DNA of 64,000 bases from Phaeosaccion multiseriatum (Eukaryota > Ochrophyta, other classes): contig OZ218950.1 of assembly GCA_965112735.1 (NCBI GenBank), forward strand, positions 1-64,000. The letters run 5' to 3'. Position numbers and translations under genes: made by a program. Numbering within the stretch: position 1 is the stretch's first letter; each line of letters opens with the position of its first letter. This document shows, one piece after another, positions 1-13,466 of the stretch. The notes beneath the pieces were generated by a model, which saw only the letters and a list, made by a program, of their open reading frames with translations, had not been told where the DNA came from and searched no databases.

Positions 1-3000
1 AACCCTAACCCTAACCCTAACCCTAACCCTAACCCTAACCCTAACCCTAACCCTAACCCTAACCCTAACCCTAACCCTAACCCTAACCCTAACCCTAACC
101 CTAACCCTAACCCTAACCCTAACCCTAACCCTAACCCTAACCCTAACCCTAACCCTAACCCTAACCCTAACCCTAACCCTAACCCTAACCCTAACCCTAA
201 CCCTAACCCTAACCCTAACCCTAACCCTAACCCTAACCCTAACCCTAACCCTAACCCTAACCCTAACCCTAACCCTAACCCTAACCCTAACCCTAACCCT
301 AACCCTAACCCTAACCCTAACCCTAACCCTAACCCTAACCCTAACCCTAACCCTAACCCTAACCCTAACCCTAACCCTAACCCTAACCCTAACCCTAACC
401 CTAACCCTAACCCTAACCCTAACCCTAACCCTAACCCTAACCCTAACCCTAACCCTAACCCTAACCCTAACCCTAACCCTAACCCTAACCCTAACCCTAA
501 CCCTAACCCTAACCCTAACCCTAACCCTAACCCTAACCCTAACCCTAACCCTAACCCTAACCCTAACCCTAACCCTAACCCTAACCCTAACCCTAACCCT
601 AACCCTAACCCTAACCCTAACCCTAACCCTAACCCTAACCCTAACCCTAACCCTAACCCTAACCCTAACCCTAACCCTAACCCTAACCCTAACCCTAACC
701 CTAACCCTAACCCTAACCCTAACCCTAACCCTAACCCTAACCCTAACCCTAACCCTAACCCTAACCCTAACCCTAACCCTAACCCTAACCCTAACCCTAA
801 CCCTAACCCTAACCCTAACCCTAACCCTAACCCTAACCCTAACCCTAACCCTAACCCTAACCCTAACCCTAACCCTAACCCTAACCCTAACCCTAACCCT
901 AACCCTAACCCTAACCCTAACCCTAACCCTAACCCTAACCCTAACCCTAACCCTAACCCTAACCCTAACCCTAACCCTAACCCTAACCCTAACCCTAACC
1001 CTAACCCTAACCCTAACCCTAACCCTAACCCTAACCCTAACCCTAACCCTAACCCTAACCCTAACCCTAACCCTAACCCTAACCCTAACCCTAACCCTAA
1101 CCCTAACCCTAACCCTAACCCTAACCCTAACCCTAACCCTAACCCTAACCCTAACCCTAACCCTAACCCTAACCCTAACCCTAACCCTAACCCTAACCCT
1201 AACCCTAACCCTAACCCTAACCCTAACCCTAACCCTAACCCTAACCCTAACCCTAACCCTAACCCTAACCCTAACCCTAACCCTAACCCTAACCCTAACC
1301 CTAACCCTAACCCTAACCCTAACCCTAACCCTAACCCTAACCCTAACCCTAACCCTAACCCTAACCCTAACCCTAACCCTAACCCTAACCCTAACCCTAA
1401 CCCTAACCCTAACCCTAACCCTAACCCTAACCCTAACCCTAACCCTAACCCTAACCCTAACCCTAACCCTAACCCTAACCCTAACCCTAACCCTAACCCT
1501 AACCCTAACCCTAACCCTAACCCTAACCCTAACCCTAACCCTAACCCTAACCCTAACCCTAACCCTAACCCTAACCCTAACCCTAACCCTAACCCTAACC
1601 CTAACCCTAACCCTAACCCTAACCCTAACCCTAACCCTAACCCTAACCCTAACCCTAACCCTAACCCTAACCCTAACCCTAACCCTAACCCTAACCCTAA
1701 CCCTAACCCTAACCCTAACCCTAACCCTAACCCTAACCCTAACCCTAACCCTAACCCTAACCCTAACCCTAACCCTAACCCTAACCCTAACCCTAACCCT
1801 AACCCTAACCCTAACCCTAACCCTAACCCTAACCCTAACCCTAACCCTAACCCTAACCCTAACCCTAACCCTAACCCTAACCCTAACCCTAACCCTAACC
1901 CTAACCCTAACCCTAACCCTAACCCTAACCCTAACCCTAACCCTAACCCTAACCCTAACCCTAACCCTAACCCTAACCCTAACCCTAACCCTAACCCTAA
2001 CCCTAACCCTAACCCTAACCCTAACCCTAACCCTAACCCTAACCCTAACCCTAACCCTAACCCTAACCCTAACCCTAACCCTAACCCTAACCCTAACCCT
2101 AACCCTAACCCTAACCCTAACCCTAACCCTAACCCTAACCCTAACCCTAACCCTAACCCTAACCCTAACCCTAACCCTAACCCTAACCCTAACCCTAACC
2201 CTAACCCTAACCCTAACCCTAACCCTAACCCTAACCCTAACCCTAACCCTAACCCTAACCCTAACCCTAACCCTAACCCTAACCCTAACCCTAACCCTAA
2301 CCCTAACCCTAACCCTAACCCTAACCCTAACCCTAACCCTAACCCTAACCCTAACCCTAACCCTAACCCTAACCCTAACCCTAACCCTAACCCTAACCCT
2401 AACCCTAACCCTAACCCTAACCCTAACCCTAACCCTAACCCTAACCCTAACCCTAACCCTAACCCTAACCCTAACCCTAACCCTAACCCTAACCCTAACC
2501 CTAACCCTAACCCTAACCCTAACCCTAACCCTAACCCTAACCCTAACCCTAACCCTAACCCTAACCCTAACCCTAACCCTAACCCTAACCCTAACCCTAA
2601 CCCTAACCCTAACCCTAACCCTAACCCTAACCCTAACCCTAACCCTAACCCTAACCCTAACCCTAACCCTAACCCTAACCCTAACCCTAACCCTAACCCT
2701 AACCCTAACCCTAACCCTAACCCTAACCCTAACCCTAACCCTAACCCTAACCCTAACCCTAACCCTAACCCTAACCCTAACCCTAACCCTAACCCTAACC
2801 CTAACCCTAACCCTAACCCTAACCCTAACCCTAACCCTAACCCTAACCCTAACCCTAACCCTAACCCTAACCCTAACCCTAACCCTAACCCTAACCCTAA
2901 CCCTAACCCTAACCCTAACCCTAACCCTAACCCTAACCCTAACCCTAACCCTAACCCTAACCCTAACCCTAACCCTAACCCTAACCCTAACCCTAACCCT

Positions 3001-6000
3001 AACCCTAACCCTAACCCTAACCCTAACCCTAACCCTAACCCTAACCCTAACCCTAACCCTAACCCTAACCCTAACCCTAACCCTAACCCTAACCCTAACC
3101 CTAACCCTAACCCTAACCCTAACCCTAACCCTAACCCTAACCCTAACCCTAACCCTAACCCTAACCCTAACCCTAACCCTAACCCTAACCCTAACCCTAA
3201 CCCTAACCCTAACCCTAACCCTAACCCTAACCCTAACCCTAACCCTAACCCTAACCCTAACCCTAACCCTAACCCTAACCCTAACCCTAACCCTAACCCT
3301 AACCCTAACCCTAACCCTAACCCTAACCCTAACCCTAACCCTAACCCTAACCCTAACCCTAACCCTAACCCTAACCCTAACCCTAACCCTAACCCTAACC
3401 CTAACCCTAACCCTAACCCTAACCCTAACCCTAACCCTAACCCTAACCCTAACCCTAACCCTAACCCTAACCCTAACCCTAACCCTAACCCTAACCCTAA
3501 CCCTAACCCTAACCCTAACCCTAACCCTAACCCTAACCCTAACCCTAACCCTAACCCTAACCCTAACCCTAACCCTAACCCTAACCCTAACCCTAACCCT
3601 AACCCTAACCCTAACCCTAACCCTAACCCTAACCCTAACCCTAACCCTAACCCTAACCCTAACCCTAACCCTAACCCTAACCCTAACCCTAACCCTAACC
3701 CTAACCCTAACCCTAACCCTAACCCTAACCCTAACCCTAACCCTAACCCTAACCCTAACCCTAACCCTAACCCTAACCCTAACCCTAACCCTAACCCTAA
3801 CCCTAACCCTAACCCTAACCCTAACCCTAACCCTAACCCTAACCCTAACCCTAACCCTAACCCTAACCCTAACCCTAACCCTAACCCTAACCCTAACCCT
3901 AACCCTAACCCTAACCCTAACCCTAACCCTAACCCTAACCCTAACCCTAACCCTAACCCTAACCCTAACCCTAACCCTAACCCTAACCCTAACCCTAACC
4001 CTAACCCTAACCCTAACCCTAACCCTAACCCTAACCCTAACCCTAACCCTAACCCTAACCCTAACCCTAACCCTAACCCTAACCCTAACCCTAACCCTAA
4101 CCCTAACCCTAACCCTAACCCTAACCCTAACCCTAACCCTAACCCTAACCCTAACCCTAACCCTAACCCTAACCCTAACCCTAACCCTAACCCTAACCCT
4201 AACCCTAACCCTAACCCTAACCCTAACCCTAACCCTAACCCTAACCCTAACCCTAACCCTAACCCTAACCCTAACCCTAACCCTAACCCTAACCCTAACC
4301 CTAACCCTAACCCTAACCCTAACCCTAACCCTAACCCTAACCCTAACCCTAACCCTAACCCTAACCCTAACCCTAACCCTAACCCTAACCCTAACCCTAA
4401 CCCTAACCCTAACCCTAACCCTAACCCTAACCCTAACCCTAACCCTAACCCTAACCCTAACCCTAACCCTAACCCTAACCCTAACCCTAACCCTAACCCT
4501 AACCCTAACCCTAACCCTAACCCTAACCCTAACCCTAACCCTAACCCTAACCCTAACCCTAACCCTAACCCTAACCCTAACCCTAACCCTAACCCTAACC
4601 CTAACCCTAACCCTAACCCTAACCCTAACCCTAACCCTAACCCTAACCCTAACCCTAACCCTAACCCTAACCCTAACCCTAACCCTAACCCTAACCCTAA
4701 CCCTAACCCTAACCCTAACCCTAACCCTAACCCTAACCCTAACCCTAACCCTAACCCTAACCCTAACCCTAACCCTAACCCTAACCCTAACCCTAACCCT
4801 AACCCTAACCCTAACCCTAACCCTAACCCTAACCCTAACCCTAACCCTAACCCTAACCCTAACCCTAACCCTAACCCTAACCCTAACCCTAACCCTAACC
4901 CTAACCCTAACCCTAACCCTAACCCTAACCCTAACCCTAACCCTAACCCTAACCCTAACCCTAACCCTAACCCTAACCCTAACCCTAACCCTAACCCTAA
5001 CCCTAACCCTAACCCTAACCCTAACCCTAACCCTAACCCTAACCCTAACCCTAACCCTAACCCTAACCCTAACCCTAACCCTAACCCTAACCCTAACCCT
5101 AACCCTAACCCTAACCCTAACCCTAACCCTAACCCTAACCCTAACCCTAACCCTAACCCTAACCCTAACCCTAACCCTAACCCTAACCCTAACCCTAACC
5201 CTAACCCTAACCCTAACCCTAACCCTAACCCTAACCCTAACCCTAACCCTAACCCTAACCCTAACCCTAACCCTAACCCTAACCCTAACCCTAACCCTAA
5301 CCCTAACCCTAACCCTAACCCTAACCCTAACCCTAACCCTAACCCTAACCCTAACCCTAACCCTAACCCTAACCCTAACCCTAACCCTAACCCTAACCCT
5401 AACCCTAACCCTAACCCTAACCCTAACCCTAACCCTAACCCTAACCCTAACCCTAACCCTAACCCTAACCCTAACCCTAACCCTAACCCTAACCCTAACC
5501 CTAACCCTAACCCTAACCCTAACCCTAACCCTAACCCTAACCCTAACCCTAACCCTAACCCTAACCCTAACCCTAACCCTAACCCTAACCCTAACCCTAA
5601 CCCTAACCCTAACCCTAACCCTAACCCTAACCCTAACCCTAACCCTAACCCTAACCCTAACCCTAACCCTAACCCTAACCCTAACCCTAACCCTAACCCT
5701 AACCCTAACCCTAACCCTAACCCTAACCCTAACCCTAACCCTAACCCTAACCCTAACCCTAACCCTAACCCTAACCCTAACCCTAACCCTAACCCTAACC
5801 CTAACCCTAACCCTAACCCTAACCCTAACCCTAACCCTAACCCTAACCCTAACCCTAACCCTAACCCTAACCCTAACCCTAACCCTAACCCTAACCCTAA
5901 CCCTAACCCTAACCCTAACCCTAACCCTAACCCTAACCCTAACCCTAACCCTAACCCTAACCCTAACCCTAACCCTAACCCTAACCCTAACCCTAACCCT

Positions 6001-6847
6001 AACCCTAACCCTAACCCTAACCCCTAACCCTAACCCTAACCCTAACCCTAACCCTAACCCTAACCCTAACCCTAACCCTAACCCTAACCCTAACCCTAAC
6101 CCTAACCCTAACCCTAACCCTAACCCTAACCCTAACCCTAACCCTAACCCTAACCCTAACCCTAACCCTAACCCTAACCCTAACCCTAACCCTAACCCTA
6201 ACCCTAACCCTAACCCTAACCCTAACCCTAACCCTAACCCTAACCCTAACCCTAACCCTAACCCTAACCCTAACCTAACCCTAACCCTAACCCTAACCCT
6301 AACCCTAACCCTAACCCTAACCCTAACCCTAACCCTAACCCTAACCCTAACCCTAACCCTAACCCTAACCCTAACCCTAACCCTAACCCTAACCCTAACC
6401 CTAACCTAACCCTAACCCTAACCCTAACCCTAACCCTAACCCTAACCCTAACCCTAACCCTAACCCTAACCCTAACCCTAACCCTAACCCTAACCCTAAC
6501 CCTAACCCTAACCCTAACCTAACCCTAACCCTAACCCTAACCCTAACCCTAACCCTAACCCTAACCCTAACCCTAACCCTAACCCTAACCCTAACCCTAA
6601 CCCTAACCCTAACCCTAACCTAACCCTAACCCTAACCCTAACCCTAACCCTAACCCTAACCCTAACCCTAACCCTAACCCTAACCCTAACCCTAACCCTA
6701 ACCCTAACCCTAACCCTAACCCTAACCCTAACCCTAACCCTAACCCTAACCCTAACCCTAACCCTAACCCTAACCCTAACCCTAACCCTAACCCTAACCC
6801 TAACCCTAACCCTAACCCTAACCCTAACCCTAACCCTAACCCTAACC

Positions 6848-6888
<41 letters not shown>

Positions 6889-7171
6889 CCCTAACCCTAA
6901 CCCTAACCCTAACCCTAACCCTAACCCTAACCTAACCCTAACCCTAACCCTAACCCTAACCCTAACCCTAACCCTAACCCTAACCCTAACCCTAACCCTA
7001 ACCCTAACCCTAACCCTAACCCTAACCCTAACCCTAACCCTAACCCTAACCCTAACCCTAACCCTAACCCTAACCCTAACCCTAACCCTAACCCTAACCC
7101 TAACCCTAACCCTAACCCTAACCCTAACCCTAACCCTAACCCTAACCCTAACCCTAACCCTAACCCTAACC
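1..7171. repeat. Telomeric repeat array (CCCTAA)n, chromosome left end
   Basis: An unbroken CCCTAA array runs from base 1; the complementary TTAGGG strand runs 5' to 3' toward the end, as expected for a left telomere. The first roughly 6.02 kb shows no variant. All irregular units lie in the proximal 1.15 kb: an extra C near 6021-6024, five-base CCTAA units near 6275, 6405, 6519, 6621 and 6931, and one CCCTAAA near 6864-6870. The array ends abruptly at 7171, where the satellite begins. Confidence 0.99.
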
Positions 7172-9022
7172 GTTCGAGGCCTCTAGACCCGAGAGCCAGT
7201 CGAGATCCACTTCGTCTGAGGCCTCTAGACCCGGGATCCAGTTGAGATCCACTTCGTTCGAGGCCTCTAGACCCGGGATCCAGTTGAGATCCACTTCGTT
7301 CGAGGCCTCTAGACCCGAGAGCCAGTTGAGATCCACCTCGTTCGAGGCCTCTAGACCCGGGAGCCAGTTGAGATCCACTTCGATCGAGGCCTCTAGACCC
7401 GAGAGCCAGTTGAGATCCACTTCGTTCGAGGCCTCTAGACCCGGGATCCAGTTGAGATCCACTTCGTTCGAGGCCTCTAGACCCGGGAGCCAGTTGAGAT
7501 CCACTTCGTTCGAGGCCTCTAGACCCGGGAGCCAGTTGAGATCCACTTCGTCCGAGGCCTCTAGACCCGGGATCCAGTTGAGATCCACTTCGTTCGAGGC
7601 CTCTAGACCCGAGAGCCAGTTGAGATCCACTTCGTTCGAGGCCTCTAGACCCGAGAGCCAGTTGAGATCCACTTCGTTCGAGGCCTCTAGACGCGAGAGC
7701 CAGTTGAGATCCACTTCGTCCGAGGCCTCTGGACCCGGGATCCAGTTGAGATCCACTTCATTCGGGCCCTCTAGACCCGAGAGCCAGTTGAGATCCACTT
7801 CGTTCGAGGCCTCTAGACCCGAGAGCCAGTTGAGATCCACTTCGTTCGAGGCCTCTAGACCCGAGATCCAGTTGAGATCCACCTCGTTCGAGGCCTCTAG
7901 ACCCGGGATCCAGTTGAGATCCACTTCGTTCGAGGCCTCTAGACCCGAGATCCAGTTGAGATCCACTTCGTCTGAGGCCTCTAGACCCGGGATCCAGTTG
8001 AGATACACTTCGTTCGAGGCCTCTAGACCCGGGATCCAGTTGAGATCCACTTCGTTCGAGGCCTCTAGACCCGAGAGCCAGTCGAGATCCACTTCGTTCG
8101 AGGCCTCTAGACCCGGGATCCAGTTGAGATCCACTTCGTCCGAAGCCTCTAGACCCGAGAGCCATTTGAGATCCACTTCGTTCGAGGCCTCTAGACCCGG
8201 GAGCCAGTTGAGATCCACTTCGTTCGAGGCCTCTAGACCCGGGAGCCAGTTGAGATCCACTTCGTTCGAGGCCTTTAGACCCGGGATCCAGTTGAGATCC
8301 ACTTCGTTCGAGGCCTCTAGACCCGAGATCCAGTTGAGATCCACTTCGTTCGAGGCCTCTAGACCCGGGATCCAGTTGAGATCCACTTCGTTCGAGGCCT
8401 CTAGACCCGAGAGCCAGTTGAGATCCACTTCGTTCGAGGCCTCTAGACCCGGGAGCCAGTTGAGATCCACTTCGATCGAGGCCTCTAGACCCGGGATCCA
8501 GTTGAGATCCACTTCTTCGAGGCCTCTAGTCGAGATCCACTTCGTTCGAGGCCTCTAGACCCGAGAGCCAGTCGAGATCCACTTCGTCCGAGGCCTCTAG
8601 ACCCGGGATCCAGTTGAGATCCACTTCGTTCGAGGCCTCTAGACCCGGGATCCAGTTGAGATCCACTTCATCCGAGGCCACTAGACCCGAGAGCCAGTTG
8701 AGATCCATTTCGTTCGAGGCCTCTAGACCCGGGAGCCAGTTGAGATCCACTTCGTTCGAGGCCTCTAGACCCGGGAGCCAGTTGAGATCCACTTCGTTCG
8801 AGGCCTCTAGACCCGGGATCCAGTTGAGATCCACTTCGTTCGAGGCCTCTAGACCCGGGACCCAGTCGAGATCCACTTCGTCCGAGGCCTCTAGACCCGG
8901 GATCCAGTTGAGATCCACTTCGTCCGAGGCCTCTAGACCCGAGAGCCAGTTGAGATCCACTTCGTTCGAGGCCTCTAGACCCGGGAGCCAGTTGAGATCC
9001 ACTTCGTTCGAGGCCTTTAGAC
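7172..9022. repeat. Subtelomeric 42-bp satellite, block A
   Basis: About 44 tandem monomers of 42 bp directly abut the telomere. Each monomer carries AGGCCT, TCTAGA and usually CCCGGG or CCCGAG, followed by a GATCC or GAGCC variant and TTGAGATCCACTTCG. Monomers differ at a few positions. One truncated 28-bp monomer lies near 8513-8540. Because 42 is divisible by three and the monomer has no stop in several frames, long open frames appear on both strands. They show no codon-level constraint and I do not regard them as genes. Confidence 0.97.
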
Positions 9023-9268
9023 TGTAGCCTATCTGAAGGCAACAAAAATATCGCCCATTCAAGGGTATCGATACCATCTCTACCATTCTCGGGTTCGATT
9101 CTCATCTGAGCTCTCTCTGCTACTATTTTCCTGTGGACTTGAGGTACCCATAGGACTTCTATATATTTTCCTGTGGACTTGGTGTACCCATAGGACTTCT
9201 ACATCTTCTTGGATGGGTATCGATACCCTTGAATGGGCGATATTTTTGTTGCCTTCAGATAGGCTACA
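9023..9268. mobile_element. Fold-back (MITE-like) element with 53-bp perfect inverted repeats, inserted in satellite
   Basis: The ends of this 246-bp segment are perfect inverted repeats: 9023-9075 matches the reverse complement of 9216-9268, from TGTAGCC to GGCTACA. Each arm includes the palindrome GGTATCGATACC. The centre holds two 40-bp direct repeats starting at 9126 and 9166 (shared TTTTCCTGTGGACTT and CCCATAGGACTTCT). Left flank GAC plus right flank CCGGG rebuilds the satellite consensus GACCCGGG exactly, so the empty site is visible in neighbouring monomers and no target-site duplication is seen. It has no coding capacity, so any movement would depend on enzymes supplied in trans. Confidence 0.85.
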
Positions 9269-12200
9269 CCGGGAGCCTGTTGAGATCCACTTCGTTCGGG
9301 GCCTCTAGACCCGGGATCCAGTTGAGATCCACTTCTTCGAGGCCTCTAGTCGAGATCCACTTCGTTCGAGGCCTCTAGACCCGAGAGCCAGTCGAGATCC
9401 ACTTCGTCCGAGGCCTCTAGACCCGGGATCCAGTTGAGATCCACTTCGTCCGAGGCCTCTAGACCCGGGATCCAGTTGAGATCCACTTCGTCCGAGGCCT
9501 CTAGACCCGAGAGCCAGTTGAGATCCATTTCGTTCGAGGCCTCTAGACCCGGGAGCCAGTTGAGATCCACTTCGTTCGAGGCCTCTAGACCCGGAAGCCA
9601 GTTGAGATCCACTTCGTTCGAGGCCTCTAGACCCGGGATGCAGTCGAGATCCACTTCGTTCGAGGCCTCTAGACCCGAGAGCCAGTTGAGATCCACTTCG
9701 TCCGAGGCCTCTAGACCCGAGATCCAGTTGAGATCCACTTCGTCCGAGGCCTCTAGACCCGAGAGCCAGTTGAGATCCACTTCGTTCGAGGCCTCTAGAC
9801 CCGGGAGCCAGTTGAGATCCACTTCGTTCGAGGCCTCTAGACCCGGGAGCCAGTTGAGATCCACTTCGTTCGAGGCCTCTAGACCCGGGATCCAGTTGAG
9901 ATCCACTTCGTTCGAGGCCTCTAGACCCGAGATCCAGTTGAGATCCACTTCGTTCGAGGCCTCTAGACCCGGGATCCAGTTGAGATCCACTTCGTTCGAG
10001 GCCTCTAGACCCGAGAGCCAGTTGAGATCCACTTCGTTCGAGGCCTCTAGACCCGGGATCCAGTTGAGATCCACTTCGTTCGAGGCCTCTAGACCCGAGA
10101 GCCAGTCGAGATCCACTTCGTCCGAGGCCTCTAGACGCGGGATCCAGTTGAGATCCACTTCGTCCGAGGCCTCTAGACCCGGGATCCAGTTGAGATCCAC
10201 TTCGTTCGAGGCTTCTAGACCCGAGAGCCAGTTGAGATCCACTTCGTTCGAGGCCTCTAGACCCGGGAGCCAGTTGAGATCCACTTCGTTCGAGGCCTCT
10301 AGACCCGGGAGCCAGTTGAGATCCACTTCGTTCGAGGCCTCTAGGCCCGGGATCCAGCTGAGATCCACTTCGTTCGAGGCCTCTAGACCCGAGAGCCAGT
10401 CGAGATCCACTTCGTCCGAGGCCTCTAGACCCGGGATCCAGTTGAGATCCACTTCGTCCGAGGCCTCTAGACCCGAGAGCCAGTTGAGATGCACTTCGTT
10501 CGAGGCCTCTAGACCCGAGAGCCAGTTGAGATCCACTTCGTTCGAGGCCTCTAGACCCGGGAGCCAGTTGAGATCCACTTCGTTCGAGGCCTCTAGACCC
10601 GGGATCCAGTCGAGATCCACTTCGTTCGAGGCCTCTAGACCCGGGAGCCAGTCGAGATCCACTTCGTTCGAGGCCTCTAGACCCGGGATCCAGTTGAGAT
10701 CCACTTCGTTCGAGGCCTGTAGACCCGGGAGCCAGTTGAGATCCACTTCGTCCGAGGCCTCTAGACCCGAGAGCCAGTTGAGATCCACTTCGTCCGAGGC
10801 CTCTAGACCCGGGAGCCAGTTGAGATCCACTTCGTTCGAGGCCTCTAGACCCGGGATCCAGTTGAGATCCACTTCGTTCGAGGCCTCTAGACCCGAGAGC
10901 CAGTTGAGATCCACTTCGTTCGAGGCCTCTAGACCCGGGAGCCAGTTGAGATCCACTTCGTTCGAGGCCTCTAGACCCGGGAGCCAGTTGAGATCCACTT
11001 CGTTCGAGGCCTGTAGACCCGGGAGCCAGTTGAGATCCACTTCGTCCGAGGCCTCTAGACCCGAGAGCCAGTTGAGATCCACTTCGTTCGAGGCCTCTAG
11101 ACCCGAGAGCCAGTTGAGATCCACTTCGTTCGAGGCCTCTAGACCCGAGAGCCAGTTGAGATCCACTTCGTTCGAGGCCTCTAGACCCGGGAGCCAGTTG
11201 AGATCCACTTCGTTCGAGGCCTCTAGACCCGGGATCCAGTTGAGATCCACTTCGTTCGAGGCCTCTAGACCCGAGAGCCAGTTGAGATCCACTTCGTTTG
11301 AGGCCTCTAGACCCGAGAGCCAGTTGAGATCCACTTCGTTCGAGGCCTCTAGACCCGGGATCCAGTTGAGATCCACTTCGTTCGAGGCCGCTAGACCCGG
11401 GAGCCAGTTGAGATCCACTTCGTTCGAGGCCTCTAGACCCGGGAGCCAGTTGAGATCCACTTCGTTCGAGGCCTCTAGGCCCGGGATCCAGCTGAGATCC
11501 ACTTCGTTCGAGGCCTCTAGACCCGAGAGCCAGTCGAGATCCACTTCGTCCGAGGCCTCTAGACCCGGGATCCAGTTGAGATCCACTTCGTCCGAGGCCT
11601 CTAGACCCGAGAGCCAGTTGAGATGCACTTCGTTCGAGGCCTCTAGACCCGAGAGCCAGTTGAGATCCACTTCGTTCGAGGCCTCTAGACCCGGGAGCCA
11701 GTTGAGATCCACTTCGTTCGAGGCCTCTAGACCCGGGATCCAGTCGAGATCCACTTCGTTCGAGGCCTCTAGACCCGGGAGCCAGTCGAGATCCACTTCG
11801 TTCGAGGCCTCTAGACCCGGGATCCAGTTGAGATCCACTTCGTTCGAGGCCTCTAGACCCGAGAGCCAGTCGAGATCCACTTCGTTTGAGGCCTCTAGAC
11901 CCGAGAGCCAGTTGAGATCCACTTCGTTCGAGGCCTCTAGACCCGGGAGCCAGTTGAGATCCACTTCGTTCGAGGCCTCTAGACCCGGGATCCAGTTGAG
12001 ATCCACTTCGTTCGAGGCCTCTAGACCCGGGATCCAGTTGAGATCCACTTCGTTCGAGGCCTCTAGACCCGGGATCCAGTTGAGATCCACTTCGTTCGAG
12101 GCCTCTAGACCCGGGAGCCAGTTGAGATCCACTTCGTTCGAGGCCTCTAGACCCGAGAGCCAGTTGAGATCCACTTCGTTCGAGGCCTCTAGACCCGGGA

Positions 12201-13370
12201 GCCAGTTGAGATCCACTTCGTTCGAGGCCTCTAGACCCGGGAGCCAGTTGAGATCCACTTCGTTCGAGGCCTCTAGACCCGGGAGCCAGTTGAGATCCAC
12301 TTCGTTCGAGGCCTCTAGACCCGGGATCCAGTTGAGATCCACTTCGTTCGAGGCCTCTAGACCCGAGAGCCAGTTGAGATCCACTTCGTTCGAGGCCTCT
12401 AGACCCGAGAGCCAGTTGAGATCCACTTCGTTCGAGGCCTCTAGACCCGGGAGCCAGTTGAGATCCCCTTCGTTCGAGGCCTCTAGACCCGAGAGCCAGT
12501 TGAGATCCACTTTGTTCGAGGCCTCTAGACCCGGGAGCCAGTTGAGATCCACTTCGTTCGAGGCCTCTAGACCCGGGAGCCAGTTGAGATCCACTTCGTT
12601 CGAGGCCTCTAGACCCGAGAGCCAGTTGAGATCCACTTCGTTCGAGGCCTCTAGACACGAGATCCAGTCGAGATCCACTTCGTTCGAGGCCTCTAGACCC
12701 GGGATCCAGTTGAGATCCACTTCGTTCGAGGCCTCTAGACCCGGGATCCAGTTGAGATCCACTTCGTTCGAGGCCTCTAGACCCGAGAGCCAGTTGAGAT
12801 CCACTTCGTTCGAGGCCTCTAGACCCGAGAGCCAGTCGAGATCCACTTCGTCCGAGGCCTCTAGACGCGGGATCCAGTTGAGATCCACTTCGTCCGAGGC
12901 CTCTAGACCCGAGAGCCAGTTGAGATCCACTTCGTTCGAGGCCTCTAGACCCGGGAGCCAGTTGAGATCCACTTCGTTCGAGGCCTCTAGACCCGGGATC
13001 CAGTTGAGATCCACTTCGTTCGAGGCCTCTAGACCCGAGAGCCAGTTGAGATCCACTTCGTTCGAGGCCTCTAGACCCGAGGTCCAGTCGAGATCCACTT
13101 CGTTCGAGGCCTCTAGACCCGGGACTCAGTCGAGATCCACTTCGTTCGAGGCCTCTAGACCCGAGAGCCAGTCGAGATCCACTTCGTCCGAGGCCTCTAG
13201 ACCCGGGATCCAGTTGAGATCCACTTCGTCCGAGGCCTCTAGACCCGGGACTCAGTCGAGATCCACTTCGTTCGAGGCCTCTAGACCCGGGAGCCAGTTG
13301 AGATCCACTTCGTTCGAGGCCTCTAGACCCGAGAGCCAGTTGAGATCCACTTCGTCCGAGGCCTCTAGAC
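9269..13370. repeat. Subtelomeric 42-bp satellite, block B
   Basis: About 97 further monomers of the same 42-bp satellite continue in phase with block A across the inserted element. Rare variants recur at fixed spacing, showing higher-order duplication: CTAGGCCCGG at 10341 and 11475 and a GATGCAC variant at 10491 and 11625 are both 1134 bp (27 monomers) apart, and CTAGACGCGG at 10131 and 12861 is 2730 bp (65 monomers) apart. A truncated monomer near 9331 is the twin of the one near 8511. The array ends inside a monomer at GCCTCTAGAC. Confidence 0.97.
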
Positions 13371-13466
13371 GACGATCCTGAAGGAAGAATAGCATAAGTC
13401 AATGAAGTATGTCGACGCCGTGGCCCCTCCGCTTTTATTACTCTCCTTTCCCCCTTTCCTTCCCCC
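13371..13466 (+). promoter_or_regulatory. Short junction between satellite and first gene, presumed promoter
   Basis: Only 96 bp separate the last satellite monomer from the first start codon. The segment includes a pyrimidine-rich stretch (CTCTCCTTTCCCCCTTTCC) just before the ATG. No TATA box was recognised. The promoter may overlap the satellite. Confidence 0.4.

Noticed and set aside
9085-9105. GGTTCGATTCTC inside the fold-back element, resembling a tRNA B box
   Set aside because: No matching A box lies at the right distance and no cloverleaf can be drawn, so a tRNA-derived SINE is not supported.
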